This document shows, piece after piece, positions 39,578 through 48,169 of a stretch of 64,000 nt of DNA. The position numbers and the translations under genes are program-made. The stretch is from assembly GCA_017418975.1 (NCBI GenBank), contig JAFOMG010000008.1, forward strand, positions 1 to 64,000. The letters run 5' to 3'. The stretch's first letter is position 1. The number at the start of each line of letters is the position of its first letter. Source of the stretch: Sphingomonas sp. Lineage in GTDB: Bacteria; Pseudomonadota; Alphaproteobacteria; Sphingomonadales; Sphingomonadaceae. The notes beneath the pieces are model-generated. The model ran no database searches. It was not told the DNA's origin and saw only the letters and a list, made by a program, of their open reading frames with translations.

Positions 39578-42577
39578 TCACTTCAGGCTGATGCGGATGC
39601 CCGCGCGGAACTGGCGCCCGAGCATGTCCGAATAGGTGGTGTTCGCCGCCATGCCGGTTTCCGGCACCAGCAGCGGCCAGCGATTGAACAGGTTGGTGAC
39701 GTTGACGAAGAACTGCGCCTGGTTGCCGCCGAAACGAACGGTCTGCGACAGGTTGAGGTCGACGTAGAACAGGCCCGAGACGCGGTTGTTGTCATAGGTC
39801 GGGAAGTTGGTGGTCGAGACCGGGCAGCCGCTGGTGCACTCGATGCCGTTGGCGACATATTTGCCCGCGCTGACGCCGCGACCGGTGACGGTGGCCGAGA
39901 AGGTGTCGGTCTCATAGGTCGCGCTGCCGCGGAAGATCCAGGTCGGCGTGCTGGCCTGGCCGCCATTCGCGCCGACGGTGTTCACCGCCACGCTTCCGGC
40001 GATGCCGGTATCGGAGAGGTTCTCGATATAGCGCGTCGCCACGCCCTTCAGCGTGAAGCTGCTCGCGGCGCCCAGCGGGATGCGATAGGCCGCGTCGAAG
40101 TCGATGCCGCGCACCAGCTTGCGCACGAAGTTGAACGGCTGGCTGCGGATCAGCAGATAGGGCGCGCCCGGCACCGAACGGGTCGGGTCGTTGGTGATGG
40201 CCGCGCAATAGACCGCATTGCCGTCAGAGCAGCGGTTGACGATCTCCTGCGCGCTGATCGAGTCGATCGCCCCCGCCAGGTCGATGCGGAAATAGTCGGC
40301 CGACGCCGTGAAGCCCGGCAGGAAGCGCGGCGAGACCACCGCGCCGATGTTCCACGAATTGGCGATTTCCGGACGCAGGTTCGGATTGCCGGTGGTCAGG
40401 CCCGAATAGCCCCAGGTCGCCGGACCGTTCAGGCCGTCCGAGGTGTATTTGGGATTGCGCACCGAGTCGCTGTTGGCGGTGCCGGCCTGGTACAGCTCGT
40501 TCAGATTGGGCGCGCGGATGTCGCGCGAGCGGGTCACGCGGAAGCGGATGTCCGGGATCGGCGCCCAGGTCGCGCCCAGCTTCCAGGTGGTGACATAGCC
40601 CGAATTGGAATAGTCAGTCGCCCGGACCGCGCCGTTGAACTCGAGGCCGAAGCCCAGCGGCACCACCGTCTCGAGATAGGCTTCCTTGACGGTGTACTCG
40701 CCGGTGAAGGGCAGATAGTTGCCCACCGACCATGCGTTGGTCGTGCCGGTGGTGGTCACGACCGGCTGGAATTCCTTCGGCACGCTGCCGCGGATCTTCT
40801 CCTTGCGGACTTCGCCGCCCACCGCGACGCTCACATCGCCCGCCCAGGTGGCGAACGGCGTGACCGACCAGTTGGTGCCGGCGACGAACTGCTCCATCAC
40901 CTGATCGCGATAGGGATTGCCGAGCACATAGTTGATCGCGTCCTGGCTGGCGACGCCCACGCCCATGCGGTTCAGCGGCACGCAGTTCGGATCGTCGTTC
41001 GCGGGGTTGGAATCGACGTTGATCAGGCACTGGATCGAGCCGGTCGTATAGCCGCGCGCATTGCCCGCCGGCGCGAAGGCCGCGGCGGTCGCATTGGCCA
41101 TGCGGGTCAGGTTCATGATGTTGCGCAGCTGCTCGCGCAGGTCGGAGCGGCCATATTGGGCATAGACGTCCCAGTGCGCGGTCCTGCCGAACGCTTCGAA
41201 GCTGCCCTCGGCGCCGACGACGTAGCGCTGCACCTTGCGCTCATTGTCGATCGCGCGGAACGGCAGGTCGGCGGCGGTGGTCGCCAGCGTGATGCCGGTG
41301 ACGCCGGCAAGCCGCGCCGCGCCCAGCGACTGCAGCGCGAAGGCATTGCAGGTCACGGGGACGGGAACGGTGGTGCAGCCGGTGGTGTTGATCGCGATGC
41401 CGGTCGACAGGTTCGGGCCCGCGTTGAAGAAGACCTTCTGCCGGTTGTACGAGCCTTCGGCGAAGAGCTCGACCCCGTCCGAGACCTCGAAGCTCAGCCG
41501 GCCGAACACGCCCCAGCGATCGTCCTTGGGCATCAGGCCGATGCGCGTGCCGGAATCATTGACTTGCCAGGAGCCGCCCTGGACCAGGCTCGGTGCCGAG
41601 GACCCGGACGCACGCGTGAACGCCGGATAGGCGAAGCTGCCATAGTCGAAGGTGTTCACCGCCCCGCCATAGCCGAAATACAGGCCGCGCAGCCCGTTCG
41701 CGGTGCCGCCGGCCGAGCCGGTGATCAGGCCGCCGGGCGTCGAGTTCGCCGCGCCGATCTGGCGCCGGGTGGTGATGAACTGCGGCGTCGTGCTGGTGCT
41801 CGTCCAGTTCGGATCCTGGATGCGCACATAGCCGGTGTGATTCCATTCGCGATCGTCGCCGACCTCGAAGATGCCGTCCTGGTGCGCGATGTTGGCGCTG
41901 AGCAGGATGTGGCCGCGGCCGCCGGCGAAGGACTTGCCGCCCGCGATGCTGGCCGAGTAGTTGCCGCCGTCGCCATAGGTGGTGATGCCCGAATCCGCCT
42001 CGATCTTCAGGCCCTCGAGCTTCTTGTTCAGGATGAAGTTCACCACGCCCGACACGGCGTCCGAGCCATAGGCCGACGAGGCGCCGCCGGTGACGACCTC
42101 GACGCGATCGACCAGCGCCTGCGGGATCGTGTTGATGTCGACCCAGCCATAGATGGTCGAGCCGACCGAGCGGCGGCCGTCGAGCAGGACCAGCACGCGG
42201 CCCTCGCCCAGGTTGCGCATGTTGAGCGCGTTGATGCCCGCCGAACCGTTCGACAGGTTGAGGCGCGAATTGGCCGGCTTGGTCGAGCCGGCGAGCTGCG
42301 GCATCTGGTTGACGAAGTCGGCAATGTTGTTCGTCGGCGAGGTGTTCTGGATATCCTGCTGGGTCAGCACGGTGAGCGGTGTCGGGGCCTGGAAGCCGTC
42401 GCGACGGATGCGCGAGCCGGTGACGAGGATCTCGCCTTCCTCGGCGGGCGCCGGCTGGGCGGCTGCCTGCGGGGTCTCCGGATTGCCGGTCTGCGCCCAG
42501 GCCGGCAGCGCGATCGCCATGGCCGCGAAAGCCGTGCTGCTGGCCAGAACCTTCCTAAACGCCGTTGCTTCGATCAT
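39578..42577 (-). CDS. TonB-dependent outer-membrane receptor 2, possible peptide importer
   Basis: A 999-aa TonB-dependent receptor. The signal peptide ends at AWAQ (about residue 29). The TonB-box/plug region reads [20 protein letters not shown], then [30 protein letters not shown], and [19 protein letters not shown] with [10 protein letters not shown]. These are the hallmarks of the large receptor class common in sphingomonads. The barrel ends RAGIRISLK, without the usual terminal Phe. AGGAA precedes the start. It is divergent from the AmpG-like permease operon and upstream of an exported serine hydrolase. The context suggests peptides or muropeptides as cargo. The substrate is inferred only from neighbours. 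Confidence 0.88.
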   Translation of the reverse strand: MIEATAFRKVLASSTAFAAMAIALPAWAQTGNPETPQAAAQPAPAEEGEILVTGSRIRRDGFQAPTPLTVLTQQDIQNTSPTNNIADFVNQMPQLAGSTKPANSRLNLSNGSAGINALNMRNLGEGRVLVLLDGRRSVGSTIYGWVDINTIPQALVDRVEVVTGGASSAYGSDAVSGVVNFILNKKLEGLKIEADSGITTYGDGGNYSASIAGGKSFAGGRGHILLSANIAHQDGIFEVGDDREWNHTGYVRIQDPNWTSTSTTPQFITTRRQIGAANSTPGGLITGSAGGTANGLRGLYFGYGGAVNTFDYGSFAYPAFTRASGSSAPSLVQGGSWQVNDSGTRIGLMPKDDRWGVFGRLSFEVSDGVELFAEGSYNRQKVFFNAGPNLSTGIAINTTGCTTVPVPVTCNAFALQSLGAARLAGVTGITLATTAADLPFRAIDNERKVQRYVVGAEGSFEAFGRTAHWDVYAQYGRSDLREQLRNIMNLTRMANATAAAFAPAGNARGYTTGSIQCLINVDSNPANDDPNCVPLNRMGVGVASQDAINYVLGNPYRDQVMEQFVAGTNWSVTPFATWAGDVSVAVGGEVRKEKIRGSVPKEFQPVVTTTGTTNAWSVGNYLPFTGEYTVKEAYLETVVPLGFGLEFNGAVRATDYSNSGYVTTWKLGATWAPIPDIRFRVTRSRDIRAPNLNELYQAGTANSDSVRNPKYTSDGLNGPATWGYSGLTTGNPNLRPEIANSWNIGAVVSPRFLPGFTASADYFRIDLAGAIDSISAQEIVNRCSDGNAVYCAAITNDPTRSVPGAPYLLIRSQPFNFVRKLVRGIDFDAAYRIPLGAASSFTLKGVATRYIENLSDTGIAGSVAVNTVGANGGQASTPTWIFRGSATYETDTFSATVTGRGVSAGKYVANGIECTSGCPVSTTNFPTYDNNRVSGLFYVDLNLSQTVRFGGNQAQFFVNVTNLFNRWPLLVPETGMAANTTYSDMLGRQFRAGIRISLK

Positions 42578-42810
42578 TTCCTAAAACCCCCTGAAGCCCG
42601 CAATATCCCGCGCGGTGAGAGGGCATTAGGTACCAAGAATGTTGCGGCGCGCCATAGTTTCTGTTCCCCGCGCCATAACCCCGGGGCATCAAATGTGACA
42701 ATTACGCGCGAAAACGTGACACGACTGCAACACAAGCCCGCCAGGCTGGCCATTGACTGCGTGCGCGCGGCGTCCGAGCGTTAGGGAAACCAGCCCCAGG
42801 GGAGCCCTTG

Positions 42811-42846
42811 ATGCCGCATTTCGACCGTCCGGTGCCGCGTGACTGA
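42811..42846 (+). other. Short upstream ORF overlapping the permease start
   Basis: ATG 42811 has GGGGAG 8 bases upstream and encodes MPHFDRPVPRD before TGA at 42844-42846. It overlaps the GTG used for the AmpG-like gene, which has no good ribosome site of its own. It may couple translation, or it may mark a true start joined by a frameshift. Expression is unproven. Confidence 0.4.
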
Positions 42847-44386
42847 CGCGCCGAGTCCCCCCGCGGCGCCCACGATCCGCCCGGGTTTCGGCAGGCTGGC
42901 GCTGTATCTGCTGCTCGGTTTCGCCGCGGGCCTGCCCTTCTACATGTTCAACGCCGTGCTGCTGCTCCGGCTGGCCAAGCATGGCGTGGACATCGTGACG
43001 GTCGGCTTCTTCGCCTGGGTGGCGCTGCTGCCCACCTTCAAGTTCGCCTGGGCGCCGCTGCTCGACAAATATGACGTGCCCGGCTTCGGCCGCTTCTGGG
43101 GCAAGAGGCGCGGCTGGATCATGCTGTCGCAGCTGGGCATCTTCCTCTCGACGGTGGCAATGGCGCTCACCTCGTCCGACGCCAATCTGCAGGTGACCGC
43201 GCTGTTCGCGGTGCTGCTCGCCTTCTGGACGACCACGCTGGAAGTCGCCGCCGATGCCTGGCGCATCGAACTGGCGCCGACCCAGGAGGAACAGGGGCCG
43301 ATGGTGGCGGCCAACCTGTGGGGCTATCGCAGCGCCATGGTCGCGGCCGGCAGCGGCGCGATCTACATCGCGGCGAAGAGCGACTGGACCACCGCCTATC
43401 TGGTGATCGCGGCGGCGGCCTTCCTCCCCTTCCCCATCCTCGCCTGCATGCGGCCCGATCCCGGACATGGCGGCGGGCGCGGTACCGCGCTCGTCACCGG
43501 CATCCTCGCCAGCGCGGTAGTGCTCGGCGGCAGCCTGGCCATCGCCGCCGCGGTCGGCTGGGCGCTGCTCGCCGCGCTGGGATCGGTCGGGCTCGATAAT
43601 CCGGACATCGTCAAATACTGGGTATTCGCGGTCGCGCTGCTGCCCTTCGTCGCGCTGGGCGCGGCGGTGCCGTGGATCAGGAAGCTGCCGCCGAGCCACC
43701 GGCTGCTCACCACTTCCGGGCTCGCCCCCTATCTAAACGTCGCCTGGCGTTATGGGCTGGTGGTGATCCCGATCCTGCTGTTCGTCTCCGTCTACCGCAT
43801 GGGCGACGTGATGGCGCTCACGCTCTCGCATCCGCTGTTCAACGCGCTGGGCTACAGCCTCGAGGCGATCGCCGTCGCCGATGGCGCGGTGGCGCTGCTC
43901 TCGTCCATGCTCGGCGTCGCGCTGGGCGGCTGGCTGGCGGCCAAGGCACCGATGGGCTGGGCGCTGGTGATCGGCGCGATCATGTCCGCGCTCAGCAACT
44001 GGATCTTCGCCTGGCTCGCCTATCAGGCGCCGGGCGGACCGGTCTGGTTCTCGCTGCTCGGCGTGCAGGTGACCGCGGGCGATTTCGACCTCTACCTCGC
44101 CATGGCGCTCGACCAGTTCGGGCATGGCTTCGAAGGGGCGGTGTTCGTCGTCTACCTGTCCCTGCTGGTCAATCCGCGTTTCCCGGGCACGCAATATGCG
44201 CTGCTCTCGGGCCTCGCCTTCCTGATCCCCAGGCTGCTCGCCGGCCTTTCGGGCGTGTTCCAGAAGGCGATCGGCTATGACGGCTTCTTCATCATGGCGG
44301 GCACGATGAGCGTCGCCGCGCTGGTCTTCGTGCCGTTCATCGTGCGCGCGAGGCCCCGGCCGGACGGCGAGGCGGTGGCGGCATGA
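42839..44386 (+). CDS. AmpG-like MFS permease
   Basis: A 515-aa inner-membrane permease with about 12-14 hydrophobic helices. AmpG-family signatures are LLLGFAAGLPFYMFNAVL in helix 1, FAWAPLLDKYDVPGFGRFWGKR (GRRRG-type loop), and TLEVAADAWRIELAP. AmpG carries anhydromuropeptides into the cytosol for recycling; this subfamily is longer and its substrate is unproven. The start GTG 42839 is supported only by reading-frame homology. The gene is first in a three-gene operon and overlaps the serine hydrolase by ATGA. It may bring peptide fragments to the cytosolic hydrolase and dipeptidase encoded next. Confidence 0.78.
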   Translation: MTDAPSPPAAPTIRPGFGRLALYLLLGFAAGLPFYMFNAVLLLRLAKHGVDIVTVGFFAWVALLPTFKFAWAPLLDKYDVPGFGRFWGKRRGWIMLSQLGIFLSTVAMALTSSDANLQVTALFAVLLAFWTTTLEVAADAWRIELAPTQEEQGPMVAANLWGYRSAMVAAGSGAIYIAAKSDWTTAYLVIAAAAFLPFPILACMRPDPGHGGGRGTALVTGILASAVVLGGSLAIAAAVGWALLAALGSVGLDNPDIVKYWVFAVALLPFVALGAAVPWIRKLPPSHRLLTTSGLAPYLNVAWRYGLVVIPILLFVSVYRMGDVMALTLSHPLFNALGYSLEAIAVADGAVALLSSMLGVALGGWLAAKAPMGWALVIGAIMSALSNWIFAWLAYQAPGGPVWFSLLGVQVTAGDFDLYLAMALDQFGHGFEGAVFVVYLSLLVNPRFPGTQYALLSGLAFLIPRLLAGLSGVFQKAIGYDGFFIMAGTMSVAALVFVPFIVRARPRPDGEAVAA

Positions 44387-45387
44387 TCGAGGCTGCCTTC
44401 GCCCCGGCCGCCGAAGCGGTGGCCGCGGGTCGCATCCCGGGCGCCACGCTGGGCGTGGTGGCGGCGGACGGGCGCCGCTGGGTCACGCATGACGGCCTGG
44501 CCGCGCGCGTCCCCGAGCCCGAGCCGCTGACGCTCGACCATTGGTTCGACCTGGCCTCGGTCTCCAAGGTGGTGGCGACGACGACGATGATCCTGCGCCT
44601 GGCCGAGGAAGGGCGGATCGACCTCGACGCCCCGCTGACCAGCGCGATCCCGGACCTGCGCCAATATGACCTGGCGGGCGCCTATGAGCGCACGTTGACG
44701 TTCAGGGATTGCCTGGCGCACCGCACGCTGTTTCCCGCGGTCGAGCCGATCTACACCTATGGCGACGACCCCCAGCGGCTGCGCGCCTTCGTGCTCCAGC
44801 GCGAATGGAAGCATATTCCCGAGCCGGTCTATTCGGACATCAACTTCCTGCTGCTCGGCATCGCGATCGAGCGGGTGACGGGCGCGCCCCTCGGCGAATG
44901 GCCGCTGGGCCCGGGCCTGAGCTATGGGCCGCCGCCGGGGCCGGCGGTGGCCACCGAGCGCTGCATGTGGCGAAACCGCGTGCTCAAGGGCGAGGTGCAT
45001 GACGAGAATTGCGCGGCGATGGGCGGGCAGACCGGCCATGCCGGGCTGTTCGGCACCGTGGCCGGCGTGCTCGATTTCGCGCACGGCGTGCTGGCCGGCA
45101 GCTTCTCGGCCGCGATGCTCGCGGCGATCCGCACCCCGCAATATTCGCACCGCACCTGCGGCTGGGAGCGCAAGTTCGCCGGCTGGTCGGGCGGGCAGGC
45201 CTGTTCGGACGAGACGATCGGGCACACCGGCTTCACCGGCACCGGCCTGTGGATCGATTTCGAACGCGGGCTCGCCTGGACCCTGCTCACCAATCGCGTC
45301 CATCCGACGCGCCATTTCGACAGCGGCATCTTCGTGCTGCGCCCCGCGACGGGGGATGCCGTCATCAACGCCTGGGAGGCCCTATGA
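44383..45387 (+). CDS. Serine hydrolase, beta-lactamase fold
   Basis: A 334-aa class-C-beta-lactamase/esterase-like protein without a signal peptide. The SxxK motif is Ser59-Lys62 (LASVSKVVAT), the second is Tyr in EPVYSDINFLLLG (YxN-type), and the third is HTGFTGTG. Cytosolic location and tight linkage to an AmpG-like permease suggest action on imported muropeptides or peptides, not on antibiotics. ATGA overlaps join it to the permease and to the dipeptidase, so the three products are made together. Exact activity is not predictable. Confidence 0.8.
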   Translation: MIEAAFAPAAEAVAAGRIPGATLGVVAADGRRWVTHDGLAARVPEPEPLTLDHWFDLASVSKVVATTTMILRLAEEGRIDLDAPLTSAIPDLRQYDLAGAYERTLTFRDCLAHRTLFPAVEPIYTYGDDPQRLRAFVLQREWKHIPEPVYSDINFLLLGIAIERVTGAPLGEWPLGPGLSYGPPPGPAVATERCMWRNRVLKGEVHDENCAAMGGQTGHAGLFGTVAGVLDFAHGVLAGSFSAAMLAAIRTPQYSHRTCGWERKFAGWSGGQACSDETIGHTGFTGTGLWIDFERGLAWTLLTNRVHPTRHFDSGIFVLRPATGDAVINAWEAL

Positions 45388-46568
45388 TCTCGTTGCTAGC
45401 CCTCGCCATCGCCCTGTCCGGGCCCGATAGCGACACGCCCAGCCCCGCCGACCGGCTGGCCCACGACCAGATGCTGGTGCTCGACACGCATCTCGACACG
45501 CCCGAGCTGTTCGAGCATCCGGGCTGGAAGTTCGATCGCTGGCACGACCGCGACTTCGACAAGAGCCAGGTCGACCTGCCGCGCATGGAGCAGGGCGGGC
45601 TCGATGGCGGCTTCTTCGTGATCTATACCGGCCAGGGGCCGCTGACGCCCGAGGGCTATGCGAAGGCGCGCAACGCGGCGCTGACCCGCGAGATGTGGAT
45701 CCAGCGCGTCGTCGCCGCCAATGCCGACAAGATGGAATTCGCGACCACGCCCGAGGATGCCTATCGCATCGCCAAGGCGGGCAAGCGCATCGTCTTCCAG
45801 TCGATCGAGAACAGCTATCCGCTGGGCACCGACCTGACATTGCTCAAATGGTATTACGACCAGGGCGTGCGGATGGCCGGGCCGATCCATTTCCGCAACA
45901 ACCAGTTCGGCGACAGCGCCACCGACAAGGTGAAGCAGTGGAACGGCCTGTCGCCGCTCGGCAAGCAATGGGTGGCCGAGATGAACCGGCTGGGCATGCT
46001 GATCGACGTCAGCCATTCGTCGGACGACGTGTTCGACCAGGCGCTGGCGCTGTCCAAGGTGCCGATCATCGCCTCGCATTCGGGGCCGAGGGCGATCTTC
46101 AACCACCCGCGCAACCTGGACGACGAGCGCATGCGCAAGCTGGCCAAGGCGGGCGGCGTGCTCCAGGTGAACAGCGTCTACCTGGTCGAGGGCGACCATG
46201 ACGAGGCACGGAACAGGATTTCCAACCGGCAGGACGACTGGTGGGCGCTTTCGGCGGAGGACCAGCGCAAGCTGATCGCCGACAAGGCCAAGGCGGACGC
46301 GACCAATCCCTATCAGGGTGCCGATTTCGAGCTGTTCATGAAGAGCCTGCTTCACTGCATCGCGGTGATGGGCGTCGATCATGTCGGCATCGGCGCCGAT
46401 TGGGACGGCGGCGGCGGCGTGCGCGGCATGGAGGACATCACCGCCCTGCCCAAGATCACCGCCCGGCTGCGCCGCGAGGGCTTCTCCGATACCGATATTG
46501 AGAAGATCTGGAGCGGCAACGTGCTGCGCGTGCTGAAGCAGGCGGAGGACGGCGCGGCGAAGAAGTGA
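45384..46568 (+). CDS. M19 (renal-type) dipeptidase
   Basis: A 394-aa zinc dipeptidase of family M19, known to cleave dipeptides with either L- or D-residues at the C-terminus. Zinc-site motifs are DTHLDTP (His/Asp near residue 32), a mid-barrel Glu (QSIENSYPL), HSSDDV after LIDVSHSSD, IIASHSGPRAI, and the late aspartate GIGADWDGG. GGAGG precedes the ATG, which overlaps the previous stop as ATGA. A hydrophobic N-terminus (MISLLALAIALSG) may be a short signal or membrane anchor. With the permease and hydrolase it forms a peptide-scavenging set. A D-amino-acid product would feed the dgc genes downstream. Confidence 0.87.
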   Translation: MISLLALAIALSGPDSDTPSPADRLAHDQMLVLDTHLDTPELFEHPGWKFDRWHDRDFDKSQVDLPRMEQGGLDGGFFVIYTGQGPLTPEGYAKARNAALTREMWIQRVVAANADKMEFATTPEDAYRIAKAGKRIVFQSIENSYPLGTDLTLLKWYYDQGVRMAGPIHFRNNQFGDSATDKVKQWNGLSPLGKQWVAEMNRLGMLIDVSHSSDDVFDQALALSKVPIIASHSGPRAIFNHPRNLDDERMRKLAKAGGVLQVNSVYLVEGDHDEARNRISNRQDDWWALSAEDQRKLIADKAKADATNPYQGADFELFMKSLLHCIAVMGVDHVGIGADWDGGGGVRGMEDITALPKITARLRREGFSDTDIEKIWSGNVLRVLKQAEDGAAKK

Positions 46569-46573
46569 TCCAC

Positions 46574-46607
46574 TTCTCCCTCTCCCCTGCAGGGGAGAGG
46601 GAGAAGG
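46574..46607. terminator. Perfect 15-bp hairpin between convergent genes
   Basis: CTTCTCCCTCTCCCC (46574-46588) and GGGGAGAGGGAGAAG (46593-46607) flank a TGCA loop. They fill the whole 39-bp gap between the dipeptidase stop and the carboxypeptidase stop. It is the longest simple hairpin seen here and probably ends both transcripts. Confidence 0.7.
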
Positions 46608-48047
46608 CTAGTTCCCCGCCGCCACGATGTTCAGCGCGTCGTCCAGATATTTGGTCGCGCTCGCGTCCTGCGGCACGTCGTTGGCGTAGAAGGCGAAGAT
46701 ATAAGTCTTGCCGCTTGCCCCGGTGAAATAGCCGGCGAGCGCGTTGGTGGCGTTGAGCGTGCCGGTCTTGGCGAAGATCTTGCCCTCCAGCGGCGTGCCC
46801 TTGAAGCGGCGGGCCAGCGTGCCGTCCACCCCGCCGATCGGCAGCGTGTCGCGGAACTGCGCGCCCCAGGGCTGGGCGGCGACCCAGCGCAGCAGCAGCA
46901 CCGAGCCGCGCGGACTCACCCGGTTGTAGCTCGACATCCCCGAGCCGTCGGAAAAGTCCCAGGCGGTGCGCGGCACGCCCGCTGTCTCCAGCACCTTCTC
47001 GACCTGCGCCATGCCGTCGGCAATCGAACCGCTGCCGCGCAGAGAGGCGACGCGGCGCAGCGCGAGCTCGGCATGAAGATTCTGGCTGACCTTGTTGATA
47101 TGCTTGAGGTCCTCGGCCAGAGGCGGCGGCGTCAGCCTGGCCAGGACTTGCTGCGTCGGCTCGAACCGGACGAGCGGCAGGCCCTTCTTCTCGCGATATT
47201 CGGGATCGTCCTGCGGCCGCAGCGGCCGGTGGCGAGCGCTGGCATTGCCCTTCACCTTTACGCCGCGCGCCTCGAGCAGCACCTTCAGGCGCCACGCCGC
47301 ATAGTCGGCAGGGTCGTCGATACCGAGCTTCCAGGTGCGCGGCTTGGCATCCGCGCCGATCGTCCCGGTGATGCGCAGTTGCTTGCCGTTGGGATCACGG
47401 TCCCAGCTCAACTCGGTCTCCGCGCCCGCAACGGTCCTCGCCTGGTTGTCGACGCCGAAATAGGGCCAGAGCTCGACCTTCGCCGCCTCCCCCGCCTTGG
47501 CCGGAGAAACCGTGAGCTTGAGCTCATTGTCGTCGAGCGTCAGCGCCGAAGCGCCGGTGCCGGAGGAGCTGGGGATGTTGTTCCAGCTCATCCCCGGGCC
47601 CCAGCGCTGGTCGGGGAAGATCGTGTCGTCGCCGACGATGTTTCGGACCTGCCTCGTCTTCGCCGCGACCGCGTCGGCAAGCGTGGCAAGACAGTCGACC
47701 GTGCAGTCGTCCGCGCTCGACAGGCGGGCATCGCCGCGCCCCTCCAGCACCACATCGTCGCCCTCCAGGCGCACCGCGGCGCCGCCGATGGCATCGGGCT
47801 GGTTGATGCCGGGCAGGTTCGCGAAGGCGGCGGCGGTGGTGTAGACCTTGGTGTTCGAGGCGGGGATGAAGCGGCCGTCGGGATTGATCGCCACGATCTC
47901 CCGGCCCGTGTCGTCGGCCACGACCAGGCCAAAGCGCGTGCCGGTCGGCGCCTCGGCAAGCTTGGCGGCGACGCGCTGCTCCAGCGTCTGCTGGGCGAGC
48001 GCGGGCGTGGCGAGCGTAAGGGCGATGCCGAGGACGAAATGCTTCAT
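46608..48047 (-). CDS. dacB: D-alanyl-D-alanine carboxypeptidase/endopeptidase (PBP4, DacB)
   Basis: A 479-aa periplasmic class C penicillin-binding protein of peptidase family S13. It trims the terminal D-Ala or cuts cross-links in peptidoglycan. The signal peptide ends ALAQ (residue 19). The three active-site motifs are Ser64-Lys67 (PASNTKVYT), SQN in NKVSQNLHAEL and KTG in FAKTGTLNAT. An inserted domain between the first two motifs is typical for PBP4. The NIVGDDTIFPDQRWGPG segment is a family landmark. It is divergent from the S9 peptidase and convergent with the dipeptidase operon. Its products (D-Ala, trimmed peptides) match the D-amino-acid theme of the region. Confidence 0.9.
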   Translation of the reverse strand: MKHFVLGIALTLATPALAQQTLEQRVAAKLAEAPTGTRFGLVVADDTGREIVAINPDGRFIPASNTKVYTTAAAFANLPGINQPDAIGGAAVRLEGDDVVLEGRGDARLSSADDCTVDCLATLADAVAAKTRQVRNIVGDDTIFPDQRWGPGMSWNNIPSSSGTGASALTLDDNELKLTVSPAKAGEAAKVELWPYFGVDNQARTVAGAETELSWDRDPNGKQLRITGTIGADAKPRTWKLGIDDPADYAAWRLKVLLEARGVKVKGNASARHRPLRPQDDPEYREKKGLPLVRFEPTQQVLARLTPPPLAEDLKHINKVSQNLHAELALRRVASLRGSGSIADGMAQVEKVLETAGVPRTAWDFSDGSGMSSYNRVSPRGSVLLLRWVAAQPWGAQFRDTLPIGGVDGTLARRFKGTPLEGKIFAKTGTLNATNALAGYFTGASGKTYIFAFYANDVPQDASATKYLDDALNIVAAGN

Positions 48048-48169
48048 GCCGCAAGCGTAACTCCCGCCACCGAGCCTGCAAACCCGCGATCATTCAGAGG
48101 AGTCGCCCGGGCATAACCATGGCGCATGCCGGCATTGTACGGGCAACATCGGCCCGGCACCTTCGCGGC

